NCBI RefSeq assembly: GCF_030316605.1
Contig: NZ_CP127039.1
Span: forward strand, 248,001 to 312,000
Source of the DNA: Spiroplasma ixodetis Y32
GTDB lineage: Bacteria > Bacillota_I > Bacilli_A > Mycoplasmatales > VBWQ01
Reading direction: 5' to 3'
DNA length: 64,000 nucleotides
The number at the start of each line of letters is the position of its first letter. Within the stretch, counting starts at the first letter, position 1. The position numbers and the translations under genes were made by a program. The notes under the pieces were generated by a model. The model was not told the DNA's origin and did no database searches. It was given only the letters and a program-made list of their open reading frames with translations. Positions 21,850 to 33,001 of the stretch are shown in pieces.

Positions 21850-22649
21850 TTATAAACTCATATGGTTATAATCTCAATTTAATGTATCATTATCATCATG
21901 TAATGATACTTCATGAAAATTACTACCATAATTGTTTATTTCACTATTATTAACTAATCTAGCATGTTCATTTGTAAATGAAGTTTCTTGTAATTCTTCA
22001 TTATTATGTATAGTTTCAATAGGTAATAAATTATGAATAATTTCACTTGCACCAGCAACTATTGTTGGCACTGCATAAGCATTATTAAAATCATTATTAA
22101 TACCCATTGCTACACCACTTGATATTAAACATCCACCAGTAGCCATATTACAAATCTTTCTTATATTTTCAAATCTATTAGGTATTAATTCAGTTAATCC
22201 ACTAATAAGATTTGATATACCATAAGCATTTAATGAAATATAAGTATCTCAATCCATTAATTCCTGCTGTTCTTGTTTATTTAATAATAATCATGGAGGA
22301 CTTTCTCTTGTAGTTGTAGTAGTTATTGGAGTTGGTGTTGTTGGAATAATTGGAGTAATATTATTTTCTATTCATTTACTATAATTTGCTAATCCAATTG
22401 TTCCTAAACCTAGTAATATTTTTTACTACTATTAATTAATTTAGTTTTAGTATTTGGTCTTTGATTTAAATTTCATATATCTAAACCTAATTTTTTACCA
22501 AATAATAAACTATTAATTGAACCTAATAATGGGTTACCTATTACTTGACCATAATAAGCACTTGTACCAATCATTGCACAAATTGGGCTTATTCCAGTTC
22601 TAATTAATTTAGTTAAAGTATAATTTGATTGATTTTCTATATTTGGCAT
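21850..22649 (-). pseudogene. Thr-rich phage protein, full-length but frameshifted (right copy)
   Basis: Keeps the 168-bp section deleted from the left copy, encoding a hydrophobic Gly-rich region (TGISPICAMIGTSAYYG onward). One A is missing from the A run near 22426 (six instead of seven), so translation ends after about 79 residues at KKYY. With the base restored the protein would be 266 aa. Near 22300 it reads Arg-Glu-Ser where the left copy reads Thr-Glu-Gly. Confidence 0.75.
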
Positions 22650-22660
22650 TTTAATCTCCT

Positions 22661-22897
22661 TTAATTTTCTAATTTTTTAATTGTTAATTTAATTCAACCT
22701 TGATAAACATCATTATCACCAACTATTAATGCAACATTACTTTCGGGGTCAGAAACAATTATGTGTTTTGATTTAACATTTGGGTATTGTCTTAAAATAA
22801 TTGCTCTAATATCATTACTTGTATGAATTGCTTTTGGAAATGGTGATAATATTTCAATTTCATCTTTATTTTCAAACAAACTAGGTAATATTATCAT
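22661..22897 (-). CDS. Hypothetical phage protein, 78 aa (right copy)
   Basis: Counterpart of 2119-2355 with no visible difference. Start overlaps the previous stop. Function unknown. Confidence 0.55.
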
Positions 22898-23064
22898 TAG
22901 TCAAATTCTCCATTTCTAATTTTTTCATTTAATTCAGATATAAAATTTAATCTTCCATTAAAATGAGTTCTTATAACTTCATTATTTAACTTAACATCAT
23001 ATCTTGTTTTTTTCGTTCATTCTCATTCATATTTAAGATATTCAAGTAATTTTTCTTTATTCAT
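22897..23064 (-). CDS. Small phage protein, MNKEKLLE family, 55 aa (right copy)
   Basis: Counterpart of 1952-2119; overlaps its upstream paralogue by 8 bases. Function unknown. Confidence 0.55.
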
Positions 23065-23185
23065 TATCAAATTCACCATTTTCAATTTTATTAATTAAAA
23101 TTTTAATAATATCAATTGAATAATCTGTTAATTTATATCCATAATATATATTTTTTAAATGTTCAAGTAATTTTTCTTTATTCAT
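23057..23185 (-). CDS. Small phage protein, MNKEKLLE family, 42 aa (right copy)
   Basis: Counterpart of 1831-1959, with the same AAAGGAGA site. Paralogue of the following 55-aa gene. Confidence 0.55.
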   Translation of the reverse strand: MNKEKLLEHLKNIYYGYKLTDYSIDIIKILINKIENGEFDNE

Positions 23186-23248
23186 TATTTATTCTCCTTT
23201 CTTTTTTATATCTTTTACAATTGAATTTAATAGTTTTAAAACTTTATA

Positions 23249-23365
23249 TTCATTTTTTAAATCTTTAATTATATAAATTAAAAATATTATTAATGTTATA
23301 CTTGTTATTAATATTAGTACTATTAATAAAATTTTTCATACTATCATTTTTTTTACTCTTTTCAT
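23249..23365 (-). CDS. Tiny membrane protein, 38 aa (right copy)
   Basis: Counterpart of 1651-1767: basic start, one hydrophobic helix. Overlaps the end of the OB-like gene. Confidence 0.45.
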
Positions 23366-23646
23366 TTTTTAAATCATTTAACATTAATTGAACAAAATGC
23401 ACGATTTATATTCATATTTCAATTATTAAAGATTTCACCAGTTACTAAAATTTCATCATTTTTGTTTAATAAAATACATCGATTATAAAGTTTTGGGTTG
23501 TTAAAAATTAAAGTAACATAGTTTAATCCATTTCATTGACCACGAACACTATAATATAATTCTTTGTCACCTTTTTCATAATTTTTTGCTTCAATAGTGT
23601 TACTCAGTTTTACTGTTAATTTGACATAATTTGCTTTCTCTTTCAT
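23353..23646 (-). CDS. Small OB-fold-like protein (right copy)
   Basis: 97-aa counterpart of 1370-1663. Possible single-stranded DNA-binding protein by strand pattern and by position after the resolvase. No lesion seen. Confidence 0.5.
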
Positions 23647-24070
23647 TTTTATAATTCCTTAAATAATATTGAATATGCTTATATGCATCTTGTTCATGTT
23701 TTGTTAATTTTATATTTCCTTTATAATTTTCTATTTTAATTTTATTTTTTGCTTCGCTTTCTAAATAATCTCAGTTCATAACATCTTCTGCTAATATCAT
23801 TAAAGCACCAATAATTTTAGGGGTTGCTAGCGGATTAGTTAATAATTGTTTTGAATTTAAAAAGAAATTTTCTACAATAACTAATATTTTTTTAGTCTCA
23901 TTTTTTTTAATTAATTCAAAATATTCTTTATACATTTTTTTACTTTCTAAAATAGTTTTTGTTTTAAATGTTTCATTAAAGATAATATTATTAGTTTCAT
24001 TTGAATAAATAACAATTCCATTACTACCAATTCCAGCAGGGTCAATTCCAATAATTAATTCATATTGCAT
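23600..24070 (-). CDS. RuvC-like Holliday junction resolvase (right copy)
   Basis: 156-aa counterpart of 946-1416, intact, with the GIDPAG, VIVENFF and HEQDAYKH catalytic contexts conserved. Both arms therefore encode the same junction-resolving enzyme. Confidence 0.75.
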
Positions 24071-24582
24071 TATATTAAAAATACTTTTTCATTATGAGTT
24101 GAAATTTCCTTATAAGAAGTAACTATATAATTAATTGGTAAATCATCATGTTTATATGGATTATTTATTTTAAAACCTTTTCTGTTTTCTTCTCACGTAA
24201 TGTTATATTTAAAACAAGGATTAGTAATTTTAGTTTTGTTATCAGTTATTTCACCCATAAATCAACTATTATGCTGTGCATAAAATGTTAATGTTTCAAG
24301 TTTTATATCATTAAGATAATATTCTTTTGGAACAATTGGTTTATTAACAATTATTTTTTGGTCTTTAATATATGGTTCTAATAATTTTATTAATTCATTA
24401 CCACTTAACTCTCTTTTAATATTTTCTAAATTAAAAACTCAATATGTATATTTATCATCAGCAATAAAACTATTATTTTTAACCATTCATTTTGGACATT
24501 GTAATTTATATTCACCATAATCAATAAGAATAGATTGTGGTTTATCTTTAATAATTTGTTCTTTTTTAAATTCTATTTGCAT
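24070..24582 (-). CDS. Hypothetical phage protein, 170 aa (right copy)
   Basis: Counterpart of 434-946; Ala replaces Glu where the left copy reads YEQH. Same hairpin and ribosome binding site upstream. Function unknown. Confidence 0.7.
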
Positions 24583-24754
24583 AATAATCCTTTCCTAATA
24601 TGTTCTGTTGCTTCTAGCATAAAGAACATATATTTTGATTTTTAGATTATTAATAATACTACTATTCGTTTTATTAATTCCAGAAATTCTGGGCTCAAAA
24701 ATAAATTATGAAATTTTAAAAAACATTGAGGCATTCGATTCAATATTTATTTAA

Positions 24755-25695
24755 CGGACTTCTCCCCACATGTACTTGTGGAGGAAACAATGAAATTGAA
24801 TGAGTTCAACAATGCTTTTCAAACAGAACAGGATTGTTTAAAATATATAGCAAGTTTGAAGAAAAACAAATGTATCATGTGTTCTTGAACAAGTTTGAAT
24901 ACTTCTAATTTAAGAAGAATAAGATGTTTGAAATGTCATCAAACATTTAGTATTCTTCATGGCACCATTTTTTACAAGTCACAAACACCTTTGAGATTTT
25001 GATTTTATCTCATCTTTAGATGAATAAACACCAAACATGGAATTACATCAACTGATGTTGCAAAAGAATTGGGTGTGACTTTGAAAAATGCTTGAAGAAT
25101 GGGTCATGAAATCAGAAATCGTATTGCCAAACAAGAACATCAATTTATTGTTGAGGGCATAGTGCAAATGGATGAAATGTATCTTTCACATATGGGTTTT
25201 AAAAAACAAGGAAGATTTTTGATAAATAAAACATTAATTGTTGGGATTTATGAAAAAACAACCAATAATTTAATTGTGAAAGTAATCAAAAACGCAAAAA
25301 GTAAAAATCTTTTGCAGTTTGCAAGAAACCATATTTCTTCAAAGTGTGATGTACATACTGATTCTTGAAAAGGATATCGTGATTTCAAATCACTTTTCCC
25401 TAATCACAAAACAGTTAACCATCAAGATGGTTATGTTTCAAAAATTGGCGTAAATACCAATCAAATTGAATCAGTATGAAAACATATACGAAGAACATTT
25501 AAAACACATATCAAAGTTGCAAAACATCATGTTCATTTATATGCCAAAGAAGCTGCATATAAATTCAACAAGATACCTACTTTTGAAACTGTAATGCTAT
25601 GTTTCATTTAAAAATGTGGGGAGAAGTCCGTAGATAGGCTTTTCTCAGCATTTATGTGATAAAATTTAAAAATAGTACATAAAGGGAGAAAAGCC
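24755..25695 (+). mobile_element. IS1595-family element, copy 2 (941 bp)
   Basis: Complete ends; 8-bp duplication TTATTTAA at 24747-24754 and 25696-25703. Lies within leader sequence that is missing from the left arm. Confidence 0.95.
24790..25611 (+). CDS. IS1595-family transposase (copy 2)
   Basis: 273 aa, intact frame with zinc ribbon and DDE motifs as in copy 1. It carries Asn instead of Thr just before the Ala-Trp preceding the MGHEIRN segment and Phe in the QGRF position; neither is a catalytic residue. Confidence 0.9.
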
Positions 25696-25799
25696 TTATT
25701 TAATTTGCGTTTAGCAAATTAATATTTTAATTGAACCGGCACCGCTCAATTTTTTTTACAAGTTTGAAATTTATTTTCTCGCCCAAAAATTTTTTCAAA

Positions 25800-25852
25800 A
25801 AAAATAAAAAATAAAACCAACACTTGTTCACTGGGGAGTGGCAAGGTTGGTT
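25800..25852 (-). terminator. Phage-leader terminator, right copy
   Basis: Same bulged stem as at 252-289, here spanning 25815-25852 on the minus strand with the T-rich tail at lower coordinates. One loop-side base differs (GAACAAG for GAGCAAG). Confidence 0.7.
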
Positions 25853-26117
25853 AAATAAAGAATAGAATTAATACAATAGGTCCCTACAACAGGTCTATAT
25901 ATACTAGTTTCCAATTCGCTCCCACCCCAAGAATTACCATTAAATGGTTAGTATATTTTATTAGGTATCACTCCACTTTTTATTTATCCATGCAAGTCCA
26001 CATGCTAGCTACTATTTTTAACAACTGTGTTGTAGTTCACTTTTTTAATTCCTTAACACGTGTTGATAATAGTGCTAAAGAGGTTTATTAAAAATTTTAA
26101 AATTTTACAATTACAAA

Positions 26118-26150
26118 AAAAGACAAGATTTTTATTCTCGTCTTTTGTCA
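26118..26150. terminator. Intrinsic terminator at the prophage border
   Basis: AAAAGACAAGA (26118-26128) pairs with TCTCGTCTTTT (26136-26146) with one wobble, with A and T runs on the two sides. It lies immediately outside the last base of arm homology and may mark the chromosomal flank. Confidence 0.6.
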
Positions 26151-26199
26151 TTTATTTTTAATTTAAGGGTTTAAAAAAGAAAGGAGCTATTTTTAAAAC

Positions 26200-26309
26200 T
26201 TTTTAGTTACCGACATCTTCGCCACGCTCCCATTATCATTATAATTCCTTTCTTTTCACTAATTTGTTCACTTGTCTACGTAATTAGTGTCCAATAAAGT
26301 GTAACCCCT
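26200..26309 (-). mobile_element. Solitary left end of the IS3-family element
   Basis: Bases about 26249-26309 on the minus strand match the start of the complete IS3 element at 55107 (GGGTTACACTTTATTGG, then the leader through GAAAGGAATTATAATG), diverging after the start codon. The rest of the element is absent. It cuts off the beginning of the octapeptide-repeat gene. A short unrelated stretch follows at 26200-26245. Confidence 0.8.
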
Positions 26310-29020
26310 CCAAATACCATTATTTACAACTGAACAAATTCAAGTATTGACGCTTATACAAATTAGGTCATTTAATGTTACACAAATTCCATATTTTATA
26401 TTTATTCAAATTCCATCATTTATGCCATGACAAATTCAATCCTTAACAAAACAACAAGTTCCACTTTTTACAGAAGCTCAGATTCAAGCATTGACATCAA
26501 TTCAAATTCAGTCGTTTTGGTCATGACAAATTCAAGTATTGACGCCTATACAAATTAGATCATTGTTGCCTATTCAAATTGCATCATTTTTGCCATCACA
26601 AGTTTCAAAATTTATAGAAATACAAATTGTATCTTTTACAAAAGAACAAATAGTTTCACTGACATCATTGCAAATTTTAGCATTGACACCAGATCAAATT
26701 GCATCATTTTTGCCGTTGCAAATTCAATTTTTTACAGAAGAGCAAATTTCATCTTTCATAGATATCCAGATTGAGTCATTTATACCGATTCAGATCCAGT
26801 CGTTTTTGCCGTTGCAAGTGGTAGTGTTTATAAAACAACAAGTTCCACTTTTTACAGAAGCTCAGATTCAAGCATTGACATCAATTCAAATTCAGTCGTT
26901 TTGGTCATGACAAATTCAAGTATTGACGCCTATACAAATTAGATCATTGTTGCCTATTCAAATTGCATCATTTTTGCCATCACGAGTTTCAAAATTTATA
27001 GAAATACAAATTGTATCTTTTACAAAAGAACAAATAGTTTCACTGACATCATTGCAAATTTTAGCATTGACACCAGATCAAATTGCATCATTTTTGCCGT
27101 TGCAAATTCAAGTTTTTACAGAAGAGCAAATTTCATCTTTCATAAATATCCAGATTTCATCATTTACTGAACAACAAATTGCATCATTTTTGCCGTTGCA
27201 AATTCCATATTTTACAGCAAAACAAGTTTCATTTTTTACAAAAGAACAAATTCAAGAGTTGACAATGGAACAGATTCAATCATTGACATGATTACAAATT
27301 AAGTCTTTTACATCTATTCAGATTCAGTCGTTTAAGTTATCACAAATTCAATCATTTTTGCCAATTCAAATTGCAGCTTTTACAAAAGAACAAATTCAAT
27401 CTTTTACAATTCAACAAATTAGTTGATTTTGGTCATGACAAATTCAAGTATTGACATCTATTCAAATTCCATTTTTTACAGCAGAGCAGATTCAGTTTTT
27501 TACGTTATCACAAATTCAGTCATTTACATCTATTCAAATTGCATCATTTATAGAAAATCAAATTAAATCGTTTACGCCTATACAAATTAAATTACGGACT
27601 TCTCCCCACATGTACTTGTGGAGGAAACAATGAAATTGAATGAGTTCAACAATGCTTTTCAAACAGAACAGGATTGTTTAAAATATATAGCAAGTTTGAA
27701 GAAAAACAAATGTATCATGTGTTCTTGAACAAGTTTGAATACTTCTAATTTAAGAAGAATAAGATGTTTGAAATGTCATCAAACATTTAGTATTCTTCAT
27801 GGCACCATTTTTACAAGTCACAAACACCTTTGAGATTTTGATTTTATCTCATCTTTAGATGAATAAACACCAAACATGGAATTATATCAACTGATGTTGC
27901 AAAAGAATTGGGTGTGACTTTGAAAACTGCTTGAAGAATGGGTCATGAAATCAGAAATCGTATTGTCAAACAAGAACATCAATTTATTGTTGAGGGCATA
28001 GTGAAAATGGATGAAATGTATCTTTCACATATGGGTTTTAAAAAACCAGGAAGATCTTTGATAAATAAAACATTAATTGTTGGGATTTATGAAAAAACAA
28101 CCAATAATTTAATTGTGAAAGTAATCAAAAACGCAAAAAGTAAAAATCTTTTGCAGTTTGCAAGAAACCATATTTCTTCAAAGTGTGATGTACATACTGA
28201 TTCTTGAAAAGGATATCGTGATTTCAAATCACTTTTCCCTAATCACAAAACAGTTAACCATCAAGATGGTTATGTTTCAAAAATTGGCGTAAATACCAAT
28301 CAAATTGAATCAGTATGAAAACATATACGAAGAACATTTAAAACACATATCAAAGTTGCAAAACATCATGTTCATTTATATGCCAAAGAAGCTGCATATA
28401 AATTCAACAAGATACCTACTTTTGAAACTGTAATGCTATGTTTCATTTAAAAATGTGGGGAGAAGTCCGTAGATAGGCTTTTCTCAGCATTTATGTGATA
28501 AAATTTAAAAATAGTACATAAAGGGAGAAAAGCCTTAAATTATTTACACCTTTGCAAATTCCATTTTTTAAACCAGAACAAATTACTTTATTTATACCAT
28601 TACAGATTCAGTTTTTTATGTTATCACAAATTCAGTCATTTACATCTATTCAAATTGCATCATTTACATCTATTCAAATTGCATCATTTACAAAAGAACA
28701 AGTTTCATCATTTTTGCCATCACAAATTGGGTTTTTACAAAAGAACAAATTCAAGAGTTGACAATGGAACAGATTCAAACATTGACATGATTACAAATTA
28801 AGTCTTTTACATCTATTCAGATTCAGTCGTTTAAGTTATCGCAAATTCAATCATTTTTACCTATTCAAATTGCATCATTTTTGCCATCACAAGTTTCAAA
28901 ATTTATAGAAATACAAATTGTATCTTTTACAAAAGAACAAATAGTTTCACTGACATCATTGCAAATTTTAGCATTGACACCAGATCAAATTGCATCATTT
29001 TTGCCGTTGCAAATTCAATG
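26310..29020 (+). repeat. 24-nt tandem repeat array with 384-bp higher-order duplication
   Basis: Units of 24 bases encode the octapeptides. A larger block of 16 units is duplicated: sequence from about 26452 recurs 384 bases later, and part of it again near 28861. This shows growth by unequal recombination. Interrupted by IS1595 copy 3. Confidence 0.85.
27595..28534 (+). mobile_element. IS1595-family element, copy 3 (940 bp, frameshifted)
   Basis: Duplication TTAAATTA at 27587-27594 and 28535-28542. One T is missing from the run after GGCACCA (near 27808), shifting the transposase frame in the N-terminal third, so it is non-autonomous. It also has Lys and Pro changes nearby. Confidence 0.95.
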
Positions 29021-29151
29021 GTTTAGAGCTGACCAACGTAAATTTTTTAAAGTAATAAGAATTCCAATTTTTAATAAACTAAAAACTAGTTCATTAATAA
29101 TTAAAGAAAATCAAATTTTTGTAGAAGAGAAAATTAGAAAAAAAGTAATCA

Positions 29152-30375
29152 ATGAAGTTTAAAAAAATTTTGATTTTTAGTTATTAGTTTCTTTTTCACA
29201 ACAACTTCAATATTTAGTTTATTTTATATTTTTAAAAAAAATAAAAATCAACTTAGAAAAAAAAGCAAATTAAAAAAAGAAGAAGATAACTTTAATGAAA
29301 ATAGTTTAAATAAAATGTTAGAATCTAAAATTAATTTCGGACTTCTCCCCACATGTACTTGTGGAGGAAACAATGAAATTGAATGAGTTCAACAATGCTT
29401 TTCAAACAGAACAGGATTGTTTAAAATATATAGCAAGTTTGAAGAAAAACAAATGTATCATGTGTTCTTGAACAAGTTTGAATACTTCTAATTTAAGAAG
29501 AATAAGATGTTTGAAATGTCATCAAACATTTAGTATTCTTCATGGCACCATTTTTTACAAGTCACAAACACCTTTGAGATTTTGATTTTATCTCATCTTT
29601 AGATGAATAAACACCAAACATGGAATTACATCAACTGATGTTGCAAAAGAATTGGGTGTGACTTTGAAAACTGCTTGAAGAATGGGTCATGAAATCAGAA
29701 ATCGTATTGCCAAACAAGAACATCAATTTATTGTTGAGGCATAGTGCAAATGGATGAAATGTATCTTTCACATATGGGTTTTAAAAAACAAGGAAGATCT
29801 TTGATAAATAAAACATTAATTGTTGGGATTTATGAAAAAACAACCAATAATTTAATTGTGAAAGTAATCAAAAACGCAAAAAGTAAAAATCTTTTGCAGT
29901 TTGCAAGAAACCATATTTCTTCAAAGTGTGATGTACATACTGATTCTTGAAAAGGATATCGTGATTTCAAATCACTTTTCCCTAATCACAAAACAGTTAA
30001 CCATCAAGATGGTTATGTTTCAAAAATTGGCGTAAATACCAATCAAATTGAATCAGTATGAAAACATATACGAAGAACATTTAAAACACATATCAAAGTT
30101 GCAAAACATCATGTTCATTTATATGCCAAAGAAGCTGCATATAAATTCAACAAGATACCTACTTTTGAAACTGTAATGCTATGTTTTATTTAAAAATGTG
30201 GGGAGAAGTCCGTAGATAGGCTTTTCTCAGCATTTATGTGATAAAATTTAAAAATAGTACAAAAGGGAGAAAAGCCATTAATTTTATTGAACTTACAAAA
30301 TCAGAAATTAACAAGGAATCTTTTAATAAAAGTAATATTAAATCATATAATAATCAAGTTTTTTATAGTAATTAA
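29152..30375 (+). pseudogene. Small membrane protein split by IS1595
   Basis: The start ATG overlaps the end of the octapeptide gene (AATGAAGTTTAA), indicating an operon. The frame reads MKFKKILI, then after one missing T continues as a membrane helix (FLVISFFFTTTSIFSLFYIF) and a charged tail, runs into IS copy 4 at 29338 and resumes after 30276 to end QVFYSN. Two lesions, so inactive. A single-pass anchor encoded beside a repetitive protein is a plausible original role. Confidence 0.55.
29338..30276 (+). mobile_element. IS1595-family element, copy 4 (939 bp, frameshifted)
   Basis: Duplication ATTAATTT at 29330-29337 and 30277-30284. One G is missing in GTTGAGGCATAG near 29738, ahead of the MDEMYL motif, and one base near the 3' end. 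The transposase frame is broken. Confidence 0.95.
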
Positions 30376-30559
30376 AATAATTATAGTAAATTATTTTTTC
30401 TAACTTCGAAGAGAAAGAAAAAAAATATAATATAAATACAATTTTTTTTTGGGTACTAAGTTTTCTAAGTTTTTTTATGTTAAAATAATAAAGATTTTAT
30501 TATTTTACAAGTAATAATAAGTATAAGTAATAATAAAGAAAAAAATGGTGATTTACTTT
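30376..30559 (+). other. secA upstream region
   Basis: A+T-rich noncoding sequence. A hairpin-like stretch (ACTAAGTTTTCTAAGTTTTTTT, about 30456-30477) and several A/T-rich hexamers that could serve as -10 elements are seen, but no single promoter can be picked with confidence. Confidence 0.3.
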
Positions 30560-32944
30560 ATGTGAGATCGTAAAATTTTACGAAAAATTAATAAACAAGT
30601 TAAGGCAATAATTAGCCTTGATGAAACAATGAGAAAAATTAAAGATGAAGAATTAGCAAATAAAACAGTTGAATTCAGAACCAGATTGGCAGAAGGTGAG
30701 ACTTTAGATGATATTTTAGTTGAAGCTTTTGCGACAATTAGAGAAGCAGCACGAAGAATTAGTGGATTACATCCATATCCTGTTCAATTAATTGGTGGTA
30801 TTGTTCTTCATAATGGCGATGTTGCTGAAATGCGAACTGGTGAAGGAAAAACTTTAACTGCTGTGATGCCAATTTATCTAAATGCTTTAAGTAGTAAAGG
30901 TGTTCATGTTATTACTGTTAATGAATATTTAGCAGCAAGAGATGCTGAATTAAATCGACCAATTTTAGAATTTTTGGGAATTACTATTGGCGTTAGTCTT
31001 CGTGATCATTCTACTAATCAAAAACGTGAAGCGTATTTAAAAGATGTTACATATACAACTAATTCAGAATTAGGCTTTGATTATTTGCGTGATAATATGG
31101 TTAAGGTTTATCCAGAAAAAGTTCAACGTCAGCTTAATTATGCTATCATTGATGAGGCGGACTCTGTTTTAATTGATGAATCAAGAACACCTTTAATTAT
31201 TTCTGGTGGTTCAAAAAATCGTACTCCTTTATATCAAGCATCAGATGTTTTTGTAAAAACTTTAATACCTGAAGATTATAAAATTGATTGAGAATCACGT
31301 CAAATTGCATTAACAGTAACGGGTGTTAATAAAGCTCAAAAACAGTTTAATTTAAAAAATTTATTTGATATTGATAACTCGGAATTATTTCATCATATTC
31401 AAAATGCACTTCGTGCTAATTATGTTTTCAAATTAGATGTAGAGTATGTTGTTAAAGATGGTGAAATTGTGCTAGTTGATCAGTTTACTGGTAGATTAAT
31501 GCCTGGTAGAGTATATAGTGATGGACTTCATCAAGCTTTACAGGCTAAAGAAAATGTTACAATTCAACAAGAAACAACAACAGTAGCTACTATTACTTAT
31601 CAAAATTTTTTCCGTTTATATAATAAATTAAGTGGTATGACAGGAACTGCTAAAACCGAAGAAGAAGAATTTGTAAAAATTTATAATATGAGAGTAGTTA
31701 AGATTCCTACTAATAAACCAATTATTCGAGAAGATAAACCCGATCATGTTTTTGCTTCATTAAATGCTAAATTTAAATCTTTAATTGCAGAAGTTAAAGA
31801 ACGACATAATAAAGGACAACCAATTTTGATTGGTACTGCTAATGTTGATGTATCAGAACGAATTGCTAATATGTTAACTTTGGAAGGAATTAAGCATGAG
31901 ATTTTAAATGCTAAAAATCATGCTCGTGAAGCTGATATTATTGCTAGAGCTGGTGAAAAAGGATCAATTACTTTAGCAACCAATATGGCAGGACGTGGAA
32001 CTGATATTAAACTTGGTAAGGGTGTTATTGAACTTGGTGGTCTTGCTGTATTAGGTACTGAAAGAAACGAAGCACGAAGAATTGATAATCAATTACGTGG
32101 AAGAGCCGGAAGACAAGGTGATCCTGGATTTTCACGATTTTATGTTTCAATTGAAGATGATTTGATGTTACGTTTTGGTGGTGAAAAATTAAAAAAAGCT
32201 TTTGCAAGTTTAGGTGAAGACTATATTAGATCAAAAATGTTAACTAGATCAATTACTAGAGCACAACAAAAAATTGAAGGTATGAATTTTGATGCACGAA
32301 AAAACTTATTAGATTATGATAATGTTATTGCTCAGCATCGTGAAGCTACATATCATCAACGTGATAATATTTTACTTGCTGATGATTTATTAGATTTAAT
32401 CAAAAATATGCACAGAACAGTAGCACGTGATTTACTAAATATTTTTAATAAAGTTGTTGGTAGAGAACAGTTTATTGATTATGATGAATTAGTTAAAGGT
32501 ATTGAAAATAAATTAATTAAACCTAATGATTTAATAGCAGAAAAGTTAAATCGATTAAGTACTGAAGAAAATATTGATTTAATTGTTGAAAAATCTTATA
32601 ATTTTTATCTTGAAAAAAGAGAAAAATTAAATGATGTTATTATAAAACAAATTGAAAATAGTGTTATTTTGCAAACTTTTGATCAATATTGAACTAATCA
32701 CATTGATGCTTTAAGTAAACTGCGTGCAGGAATCCATTTGCGTGGTTATGCGCAGTTAAATCCCTTACAAGCTTATATTGAGGAAGCTTCAAAATTATTT
32801 AATCGTATGAAAATCAATGTTGCTCATCAAGTTATTATTATGTTACATAGTATTGATCCAGAACAACATCAGGTCCGTGGTGGTCAAGATGTATTGGATA
32901 CAGTATTAGCAAGTAATGTTGAAACTAAAACTAAAATTGGATAA
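30560..32944 (+). CDS. secA: Preprotein translocase ATPase SecA
   Basis: 794 aa. Start [13 protein letters not shown] is preceded by GGTGAT; an in-frame ATG at 30545 is possible but leaves no ribosome binding site. Nucleotide-binding domain 1 has MRTGEGKT (Walker A, about 92-99) and [12 protein letters not shown] (DEAD motif and following conserved stretch). The preprotein-binding region and NBD2 motifs ([33 protein letters not shown]) follow. There is no C-terminal zinc domain, as is common in small SecA proteins. It drives post-translational export through SecYEG, the main secretion route in a wall-less bacterium. Monocistronic, closed by a terminator. Confidence 0.97.
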
Positions 32945-32957
32945 TTAATCTTTATTT

Positions 32958-32990
32958 AAAAAACTAAGTATTAAAGTACTTAGTTTTTTA
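32958..32990 (+). terminator. secA terminator (also serves the opposite gene)
   Basis: AAAAAACTAAGTA (32958-32970) pairs with TACTTAGTTTTTT (32977-32989). It lies between secA and the convergent membrane-protein gene and has T/A runs for both directions. Confidence 0.8.
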
Positions 32991-33001
32991 AATATGTTTT
33001 T

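Larger units (their letters stand above)
15806..26108 (-). repeat. Right arm of the inverted prophage repeat
   Basis: This is the mirror copy of 1-8098, read on the minus strand. It is longer because it contains two IS1595 elements (19762-20702 in the capsid gene and 24755-25695 in the leader) and sequence deleted from the left arm. Its own lesions are a 1-base loss in the Thr-rich protein gene, paired -1/+1 frameshifts in the 565-aa gene and the IS-split capsid. Unlike the left arm it continues past the break at 15806 into the rest of the tail-fibre gene and the portal region. Confidence 0.95.
24583..26108 (-). other. Right-arm phage leader, noncoding, with IS inserted
   Basis: Mirror of 1-433. 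Contains the 9-bp-stem hairpin (about 24598-24631), the CCAGAA palindrome, about 145 bp absent from the left arm on either side of the IS (about 24697-24754 and 25704-25783), the long terminator hairpin and the more GC-rich conserved stretch at about 25815-26050. No open frame apart from the transposase. The extra 145 bp is bounded by TTTTTGAG and TTTTTGGG, so it was probably lost from the left arm by short-repeat deletion. Confidence 0.6.
26310..29162 (+). pseudogene. Octapeptide-repeat protein, decayed
   Basis: The sequence reads as roughly 70 tandem 8-residue units of form Q-I-x-S-F-T/L-x-x (for example QIASFLPL, QISSFIDI, QIVSFTKE), ending with a non-repeat basic C terminus (KVINEV). UGA Trp replaces the usual residue in units such as QIQSFWSW. 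Lesions: the 5' end is removed by the IS3 fragment, one extra base lies near 26400, IS1595 copy 3 sits at 27595-28534, and one base is missing near 28735. Regular spacing of Gln-Ile and small or hydroxyl residues suggests an elongated solenoid or surface protein. Octads of this kind occur in large bacterial surface proteins; the function here is unknown. Confidence 0.7.

Noticed and set aside
1..26108. Inverted arms as a pure assembly artefact
   Set aside because: The arms differ by several indels, IS insertions with target duplications and substitutions, so one sequence was not simply used twice. Mis-joining of two real prophages remains possible and is noted as a check.
26310..29020. CRISPR array
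   Set aside because: The 24-nt units have no spacers of constant length, are translated throughout in one frame, and vary at third positions as a protein repeat does.
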